Assembly (NCBI GenBank): GCA_945878885.1
Contig: CAMCUP010000002.1
Span: 53,149 to 117,148, forward strand
Reading direction: 5' to 3'
Length of the DNA stretch: 64,000 nt
Source of the DNA: Polynucleobacter meluiroseus
Lineage (GTDB): Bacteria > Pseudomonadota > Gammaproteobacteria > Burkholderiales > Burkholderiaceae
Position numbers and translations under genes: made by a program. Shown here one piece after another: positions 58,761 to 64,000 of this stretch. A model generated the notes under the pieces. The model saw only the letters and a program-made list of their open reading frames with translations, made no database searches and had not been told where the DNA came from. The first letter of the stretch is position 1. Every line of letters starts with the position of its first letter.

Positions 58761-59015
58761 TTATTTTAATAAGCCGTCAAGCTCACCGGCTCGATCTAGG
58801 GCAACTAAATCATCGTAGCCACCTACATGACGGTCGCCAATGAAAATTTGTGGTACCGTGCGTCGGCCCGTACGCGACATCATTTGTTCACGTTGCTCAG
58901 CATTGACATCGATCAAAATTTTCTCTAAATGATCTACTCCCTTTTTTTGCAATAATTTTTCGGCCATTATGCAATAAGGGCAAACTTGGGTGCTATACAT
59001 CGTTACTGGCGGCAT
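58761..59015 (-). CDS. grxC: glutaredoxin 3
   Basis: Small dithiol glutaredoxin of 84 residues. The active site is CPYC near residues 12-15 in STQVCPYCIMAEKLL, followed by VPQIFIGDRHVGGYDDLVAL, which holds the cis-proline and glutathione-binding glycines. It serves as a reductant for ribonucleotide reductase and other disulfides. Its start is 20 bases after the rhodanese gene and it precedes secB. Confidence 0.95.
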   Translation of the reverse strand: MPPVTMYSTQVCPYCIMAEKLLQKKGVDHLEKILIDVNAEQREQMMSRTGRRTVPQIFIGDRHVGGYDDLVALDRAGELDGLLK

Positions 59016-59035
59016 CGGCTTTGCTTACCTTTGCC

Positions 59036-59449
59036 TTACTTGACTAAAGGCAAGTTAGCCGTCTGCCAGGCTTTTAGCCCGCCATCCAAAATGCCTACTT
59101 CAGCAAAACCCATCTTTTTAAGTTGCTGCGCAGCCTTACGTGATTCAACCCCACTTTGACAAATTAAAATAAGAGGTAATTTGCGATCTAATTTCAAGCG
59201 ATCGAGATCACTAGAAATCTGGCTAAATGGTAGATTTTTTGCATTAGGCAGGTGGCCAAGCTTAAAGTTGGCTACTGGCCTTAAATCAAGCACAACTGCC
59301 TTGCGACGATTAATCCAGCTAGTAGCTTCGGTCACAGAAAGCCCAACTCCACTAATTAAGGTTGAGATAGTCGGCATGAAAAGCGCCAAGCCTGCAGCAG
59401 CCATCACACCAATAAGTGCTAAATTGTCGGTTTGCATTAGAAAGTTCAT
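59036..59449 (-). CDS. membrane-anchored rhodanese-like protein
   Basis: Single rhodanese domain with an N-terminal transmembrane helix, 137 residues from the ATG at 59449 (helix about 9-28, LALIGVMAAAGLALFMPTIS). The active-site cysteine is in LILICQSGVESRKAA near 97, within the expected CxxGxxS/R loop, so it could carry sulfane sulfur. It resembles YibN, which sits beside grxC, secB and gpmA in many proteobacteria. The longer upstream frame overlaps the gpmA start and is unlikely. It is 22 bases from the divergent gpmA start; the physiological sulfur acceptor is unknown. Confidence 0.88.
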   Translation of the reverse strand: MNFLMQTDNLALIGVMAAAGLALFMPTISTLISGVGLSVTEATSWINRRKAVVLDLRPVANFKLGHLPNAKNLPFSQISSDLDRLKLDRKLPLILICQSGVESRKAAQQLKKMGFAEVGILDGGLKAWQTANLPLVK

Positions 59450-59471
59450 GCCCTGATTATAGAATGGCTCT

Positions 59472-60161
59472 ATGAAACAACTTGTTCTTATTCGCCACGG
59501 TGAATCCACTTGGAACCTTGAAAACCGTTTTACGGGCTGGATGGATGTTGACCTAACCCCCAAGGGTGTAGACCAAGCGCTCGCGGCTGGTAATGCCCTA
59601 AAACAGGCTGGCTATGAGTTTGACGTTGCCTACACTTCGGTTCTGCGCCGCGCAATTCGTACTTTATGGCATGTACAAGATGTAATGGATCTAATGTGGC
59701 TTCCGACGGTGCACAGTTGGCGCCTAAATGAGCGTCATTATGGTGCACTTACTGGACTAAATAAGGCTGAAACTGCAGAACAATATGGGGCCGAACAAGT
59801 GCATATTTGGCGCCGCTCTTTTGCGGTTCGACCACCTTTATTAACCCCTGATGACGAACGCAGTTCCCACCTTGATATTCGCTATCGGAAGCTTAATCCA
59901 AGCGAAGTTCCCCATGGAGAATGTCTTCAAGACACGGTTACACGGGTGATGCCCATATGGAATGAGTCAATTGCGCCAGCCCTTAATTTGGGCAAACGGG
60001 TTTTACTAGTGGCTCATGGCAATAGCATCCGTGCCTTAATGAAGCATCTCGATACCATTTCTGATGAAGCAATTATGGAAATAAATATCCCCAATGGCAA
60101 ACCAATGGTTTATGAATTAGATGATGACTTGCGCCCACTGCAACATTTTTATATAGAGTAG
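59472..60161 (+). CDS. gpmA: 2,3-bisphosphoglycerate-dependent phosphoglycerate mutase
   Basis: Interconverts 3- and 2-phosphoglycerate in glycolysis and gluconeogenesis. The 229-residue protein has the catalytic [27 protein letters not shown] at residues 6-32 with the phosphohistidine H9, the [12 protein letters not shown] segment near 56, [14 protein letters not shown] near 84, and the second histidine in [15 protein letters not shown] near 180. It is divergent from the rhodanese unit with only 22 bases between starts, and ctpA follows 62 bases on. Confidence 0.97.
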   Translation: MKQLVLIRHGESTWNLENRFTGWMDVDLTPKGVDQALAAGNALKQAGYEFDVAYTSVLRRAIRTLWHVQDVMDLMWLPTVHSWRLNERHYGALTGLNKAETAEQYGAEQVHIWRRSFAVRPPLLTPDDERSSHLDIRYRKLNPSEVPHGECLQDTVTRVMPIWNESIAPALNLGKRVLLVAHGNSIRALMKHLDTISDEAIMEINIPNGKPMVYELDDDLRPLQHFYIE

Positions 60162-60223
60162 AGCAAAATAGCTCATTATTCCTTCTGCCTTATTCTTTCT
60201 AGCCTTCCTTACTAAATAACACT

Positions 60224-61657
60224 ATGCGCCGTTTATTTAAAAATCTCGCCCTGGTCTTCATTGGCCTTATCGCTGGTATTGCTGCCACCATTCAACTGTC
60301 GGCTACAGCCCAACAAAATACTGCCTTACCTTTAGATGAATTGCGTACCCTCTCTAATGTATTTGCACAAATTAAACGTGAGTACGTCGAGCCAATAGAA
60401 GATAAGCAGCTCTTAACCAACGCAGTGAAAGGCATGGTTAGTAGTCTTGATCCACATTCTTCATATTTAGATAAAAAAGATTTTTCAGAAATGCAAGAGC
60501 AAACTACCGGAAAGTTTGCTGGACTTGGTATTGAAATCACTTCAGAAGATGGTTTAGTTAAAGTGCTTAATCCAATTGAAGATAGCCCTGCAGCTCGAGC
60601 AGGTCTGCAAGCCGGCGATCTTATTACTCGGCTCGATGACAAGCCAGTGCGCGGCATGACTTTAGATAAAGCAGTGCGCACCATGCGTGGGGCTCCTGGC
60701 ACAAAAATTACTTTGACGGTATTTCGTAAAAGTGAAGACCGCACTTTTCCAATGACCATTACACGTGCAGAAATTAAAGTGCAGTCGGTAAAGGCTAAAA
60801 TTTTGGATAACGATATTGCCTGGGTTCGGGTCACTAGTTTTCAAGAGCGCACTGTACCCGATTTAGCTAAACGATTAACGGAAATTAGCATCCAAGATCC
60901 TAAATTAAAAGGTTTGGTGCTTGATTTGCGCAATAACGGTGGAGGCTTACTGCAAGGGGCCGTCGGGGTTGCTGCCGCTTTTTTACCAGCGGGTGCGGTG
61001 ATTGTTTCTACTAAAGGACAAGCAACTGATTCAAAGCAGGTTTTTAATGCTAACCCTGACACTTATAAGCTCAGTGAAAGCTCCGACCCGCTAGCCTCGG
61101 TGCCTGCCATGTTTAAAAAAATACCAATGGTGGTCTTAGTTAATGCCTATTCAGCTTCGGCCTCAGAAATTGTCGCGGGGGCTTTACAAGATTACAAGCG
61201 GGCAACGATTATTGGCAAGACAAGCTTTGGCAAAGGCTCAGTACAAACAGTACGCCCCTTAAGCAACGACTCGGCTTTAAAAATTACGACCGCTTATTAC
61301 TACACCCCGAATGGTCGTTCAATTCAGGGTTTTGGTATTAAACCTGATATTCCGGTTGATCAAAATAAAGATGGTGATCCTGATGATGTTTTGATTACCC
61401 GCGAAGTTGACAGCGAAAAACATTTACGTAACAAACAATCGTCTGAAGATGCTTTAATCAAAGATCGCGAAAAACGTCGCCTTGAAGAAATGCAGCGCAT
61501 CGAAGAAAAGAATGCTACTAAAACGCCTGCTGATCGCGATAAAGATAAGACAAAAAAACCTCCTGAGTTAGGTAGTAGTGACGATTTCATGTTACAGCAA
61601 GCCGTTGCTTTTCTTAATGGTAAAGCCGTCATTCGCTCTTCTTCCAAGCTCGAGTAG
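60224..61657 (+). CDS. C-terminal processing protease (S41 family)
   Basis: Periplasmic serine protease of the Tsp/CtpA family, 477 residues. After an N-terminal signal/anchor (about 1-30, ending LSATAQQ) there is a PDZ domain with FAGLGIEITSEDGLVKVLNPIEDSPAARAG near 101-130. The S41 catalytic domain has the serine in NAYSASASEIVAGAL near 308-320 and the lysine in IGKTSFGKGSVQTVRPL near 335-350, forming the Ser-Lys dyad. A basic Lys/Glu-rich linker (about 395-455) precedes the C-terminal end. It likely matures or degrades envelope proteins. It lies between gpmA and moeB, the usual betaproteobacterial order. Confidence 0.93.
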   Translation: MRRLFKNLALVFIGLIAGIAATIQLSATAQQNTALPLDELRTLSNVFAQIKREYVEPIEDKQLLTNAVKGMVSSLDPHSSYLDKKDFSEMQEQTTGKFAGLGIEITSEDGLVKVLNPIEDSPAARAGLQAGDLITRLDDKPVRGMTLDKAVRTMRGAPGTKITLTVFRKSEDRTFPMTITRAEIKVQSVKAKILDNDIAWVRVTSFQERTVPDLAKRLTEISIQDPKLKGLVLDLRNNGGGLLQGAVGVAAAFLPAGAVIVSTKGQATDSKQVFNANPDTYKLSESSDPLASVPAMFKKIPMVVLVNAYSASASEIVAGALQDYKRATIIGKTSFGKGSVQTVRPLSNDSALKITTAYYYTPNGRSIQGFGIKPDIPVDQNKDGDPDDVLITREVDSEKHLRNKQSSEDALIKDREKRRLEEMQRIEEKNATKTPADRDKDKTKKPPELGSSDDFMLQQAVAFLNGKAVIRSSSKLE

Positions 61658-61674
61658 ACCCAAATCTGATTAGC

Positions 61675-62433
61675 ATGAACGACGAGCAGTTACTCCGTTA
61701 TTCGCGCCATCTTCTGTTAGAAGACATTGATATTGAGGGTCAAGAAAAGCTGCTAGCAGCCCACGTACTATTGATTGGTGCGGGTGGCCTGGGTTGTGCT
61801 GCTGCACCTTATTTAGTAGCTGCAGGCATTGGCAGCATCTCCTTAATTGACCCAGACATCGTTGAGCTGAGTAATCTTCAGCGCCAAGTCATGCACACCC
61901 AAGACCAAATTGGTAAGTTGAAGGTTGCTTCTGGCAAAGTATTTTTAGAGCGGTTAAACAGCGACACAGTTATTACAGCTTATGCTGAAAAAGCCAATGC
62001 CGCGTGGTTAGCACAGATACTGCCACAGATTGATATCGTCTTAGATTGCACTGATCAATTCAATACCCGCCAACTAATTAATCAGGCATGCTTTGAACAT
62101 CAAGTTCCCTTAGTTTCTGGCTCTGCCTTAGGCTTTGATGCTCAAGTTAGCGTCTTTGATTTTAAAAATCCAAACTCGCCGTGTTATGCCTGTGTCTTCC
62201 CGCCTGAAAGTAATCCCAGCGAAGTGAACTGCGCCACCATGGGTGTTTTTTCGCCACTTGTGGGCATCATTGGTAGTCTGCAGGCCGCACAAGCACTACA
62301 AATACTCATTGGCTTTGGTCAGCCATTAGTTGGGCGTCTACTACTGTGGAATGCGTTAAATACCCGCATCGATGAAGTGCAACTCAGCAAAAATACTGCT
62401 TGTCCTGTTTGCAAGACTACATCTAAAGCGTAA
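61675..62433 (+). CDS. moeB: MoeB/ThiF family adenylyltransferase
   Basis: E1-like enzyme that adenylates the C-terminal glycine of a ubiquitin-like sulfur carrier (MoaD in molybdopterin synthesis or ThiS in thiamine synthesis). The 252-residue protein has the ATP-binding IGAGGLGCAAAPYL near 35-48, DPDIVELSNLQRQVMHTQDQIGKLKV near 60-85 and LDCTDQFNTRQLIN near 125. Zinc CxxC pairs are CYAC near 177 and CPVC near 245. Molybdopterin and thiamine roles cannot be told apart from the sequence; the symbol follows the gene order. Confidence 0.85.
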   Translation: MNDEQLLRYSRHLLLEDIDIEGQEKLLAAHVLLIGAGGLGCAAAPYLVAAGIGSISLIDPDIVELSNLQRQVMHTQDQIGKLKVASGKVFLERLNSDTVITAYAEKANAAWLAQILPQIDIVLDCTDQFNTRQLINQACFEHQVPLVSGSALGFDAQVSVFDFKNPNSPCYACVFPPESNPSEVNCATMGVFSPLVGIIGSLQAAQALQILIGFGQPLVGRLLLWNALNTRIDEVQLSKNTACPVCKTTSKA

Positions 62434-62453
62434 TTTAGTTGTTACAAATTCTT

Positions 62454-64000
62454 CTAGGCCGCCATCAACTGCGCCAGTGCTAATGCCTGCTCATCGGTCT
62501 CAAGAGCTTGCAATACTGGCGCTAGATGGGCTTTCAGTTTGCCAACATTGGCCTGTAAAATTTCCCGCTTAACCAACAATAGTTGGCTAAAGTGCATTGA
62601 AAAATCAGTTAGGCCCATAGCGAGTAAAAGCTTGGTTAACTCGGGGTCACCTGCCATCTCACCGCAAACTGAAACTGGAATTTTAGCCAGTTGCGCCTGC
62701 TTAATGATGTGGGTTAGCAAGTACAGCACTGCTGGATGTAAATGATCATAGAGGTGAGCAACCGCATGATCTGCCCGATCAATGGCAAGGGTATATTGAA
62801 TTAAATCGTTCGTTCCAATGGAAATAAAATCAAAGTAGCGGATAAATAGCGGCAAAGCTAAGGCCGCCGCAGGAATTTCAATCATGGCGCCTACTTGGAT
62901 CTGGAGATCAAAGATTTGGCCGCGAGCGATAAGCTGTTGTTTAGCCTTTTCTATTAAACGAAAAGTCTCATGAATTTCTTTTGCATGCGCTAACATCGGG
63001 ATCATGATTTGCACTTGTCCATGCGCCGACGCTCGCAAAATAGCGCGTAATTGCGCTAGAAAAATTTCAGGTTCGGCTAACGACCAGCGAATTGCCCTTA
63101 AACCAAGTGGCGAAGTGCCAGTTTGCAATAAATCGGCACTATCGCCAATCGGCTTATCAGCACCAATATCGATGGTGCGAATATTGACTGGTAACCCATG
63201 CATTAAATCGACTACACGGCGGTACTCTTGATACTGTTGCTCTTCATCTGGTAAAGCTTGATTGCGTTCCATAAATAAAAATTCAGAACGAAATAAACCA
63301 ATCCCAATTGCCCCTAACTCAATCGCTCGGCTTGCATCTTCAGGTAATTCGGTATTAGCAAATAATTTAATTGGTACTCCATCGGCGGTCATCGTGCGAG
63401 AAAATTTTAAATTTTGCAATGCTTGCGTATTGACTATGGCTTGGGCTTGCAAAGCGCGATACTCGATTAGCAGACTTTCATCTGGCGCTACAACTACAAA
63501 GCCTTGTTCGCCGTCAATAATCAGCCAGTCGCCATGACGAATCATTTCACTCGCATGCCTAACTCCCAATACCGCAGGTATTTCTAAGCTACGCGCCACA
63601 ATTGAGGTATGTGAAGTTTTTCCACCTAAATCGGTCACGAAGCCCAGAAAGCGGGTATTTTTAAAACGTAACATGTCGTGTGGGGCAATATCATGGGCCA
63701 CAATAATGGCATCACTAAAAACATTTTCTGGGGCCAAGACATCTGGAGTTGCCTGCTGCTGACTTAAGGCCTTTAAAACTCGCTCAACCACCTGTCGAAT
63801 ATCGTGTGCGCGTTCTTTTAAGTACTGATCTTCCATTTCTGAGAATTGCTTCAGCAAATCATTTAACTCACTAGTGAGTGCCCAAGCAGCATTTAATCTT
63901 TGTGTACGAATGAGTTGTAGGGGTTTTTCAACTAAAGCGGGGTCTGTCAAGATCATGGCGTGAACATCTAAAAAGGCAGCCATTTCTTGTGGGGCATCTT
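62454..64000 (-). CDS. ptsI: phosphoenolpyruvate-protein phosphotransferase (enzyme I), cut by the window edge
   Basis: Enzyme I of the phosphotransferase system, which takes phosphate from PEP and passes it to HPr. The reading frame is open through position 64000, so the start lies outside; about 60-70 N-terminal residues are missing compared with E. coli. Present are the phosphorylated histidine in GGKTSHTSIVARS, the GIGLFRSEFLFM and NIRTIDIGADKP segments, IQVGAMIEIPAAAL and SIGTNDLIQYTLAIDRAD of the PEP-binding domain, and the catalytic cysteine in VSVCGEMAGDP. An internal ATG at 63983 is not the real start. With ptsN and hprK elsewhere in the window it points to a regulatory PTS. Confidence 0.95.
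   Translation of the reverse strand, partial: DAPQEMAAFLDVHAMILTDPALVEKPLQLIRTQRLNAAWALTSELNDLLKQFSEMEDQYLKERAHDIRQVVERVLKALSQQQATPDVLAPENVFSDAIIVAHDIAPHDMLRFKNTRFLGFVTDLGGKTSHTSIVARSLEIPAVLGVRHASEMIRHGDWLIIDGEQGFVVVAPDESLLIEYRALQAQAIVNTQALQNLKFSRTMTADGVPIKLFANTELPEDASRAIELGAIGIGLFRSEFLFMERNQALPDEEQQYQEYRRVVDLMHGLPVNIRTIDIGADKPIGDSADLLQTGTSPLGLRAIRWSLAEPEIFLAQLRAILRASAHGQVQIMIPMLAHAKEIHETFRLIEKAKQQLIARGQIFDLQIQVGAMIEIPAAALALPLFIRYFDFISIGTNDLIQYTLAIDRADHAVAHLYDHLHPAVLYLLTHIIKQAQLAKIPVSVCGEMAGDPELTKLLLAMGLTDFSMHFSQLLLVKREILQANVGKLKAHLAPVLQALETDEQALALAQLMAA

Overview
The window looks like a stretch of core chromosome from a betaproteobacterium of the Burkholderiaceae, most like Polynucleobacter: fairly AT-rich for that family, small streamlined genes and very short intergenic gaps. 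The basis is gene order recalled from Burkholderiales genomes (the cta/cox cluster with SURF1, DUF2970 and DUF2909 genes; DUF971-ubiE-Tim44-ubiJ-ubiB; comF-trmL-gpsA-secB-grxC-rhodanese-gpmA-ctpA-moeB-ptsI) and the proteins themselves. The genus is an inference. I see no insertion sequence, prophage, CRISPR array, rRNA operon or obvious pseudogene.

Layout. 1-650: a candidate small RNA with its own promoter and terminator, then rnpB (RNase P RNA), both on the minus strand. 721-12338 (minus): pyrC, glycerate kinase, an Atm1-type ABC exporter, nudB, aspS, a DUF502 membrane protein, and a ubiquinone block (ubiB, ubiJ, a Tim44-like protein, ubiE) with a DUF971 gene. 12338-16174 (minus): a very large FAD/Fe-S oxidoreductase. 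16296-19700 (plus): ilvA, a 5'-nucleotidase and queF. 19710-26425: ssb and an MFS transporter, divergent from uvrA, then a CPA2 antiporter. 26437-32761 (plus): Kdo and LPS-transport genes (kdsD, kdsC, lptC, lptA, lptB) running into hpf, ptsN, hprK and rapZ; rpoN, usual between lptB and hpf, is missing. 32697-34714 (minus): mutY and mutM for 8-oxoguanine repair. 34750-39692 (plus): a TPR-LolB fusion, ispE, tRNA-Gln, prs, rplY and pth. 39689-43930 (minus): ferredoxin, coaD, rsmD and a pair of M16 peptidases. 43993-45905 (plus): ftsY and rpoH, the latter behind a CIRCE operator. 45885-54918: the aa3-type cytochrome c oxidase cluster with heme a synthesis and copper-insertion factors, including a 36-residue small protein. 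55105-64000: a BioC-like protein divergent from comF across a perfect palindrome, then trmL, gpsA, secB, grxC, a rhodanese, gpmA, ctpA, moeB and the truncated ptsI.

How it fits together. The window encodes aerobic respiration (quinone synthesis, heme a, oxidase and its assembly), envelope building (Kdo, LPS transport, lipoprotein receptor, isoprenoid precursor), a regulatory PTS without any sugar permease here (EI, EIIA-Ntr, HPr kinase, RapZ), oxidative DNA repair, and translation support. Most of it is ordinary housekeeping DNA. The points worth a second look are the small RNA beside rnpB, the missing rpoN, the LolB fusion without a lipid anchor, the CIRCE site at rpoH, the comF palindrome, an insertion in the MutY iron-sulfur loop and the very small cox-cluster gene.
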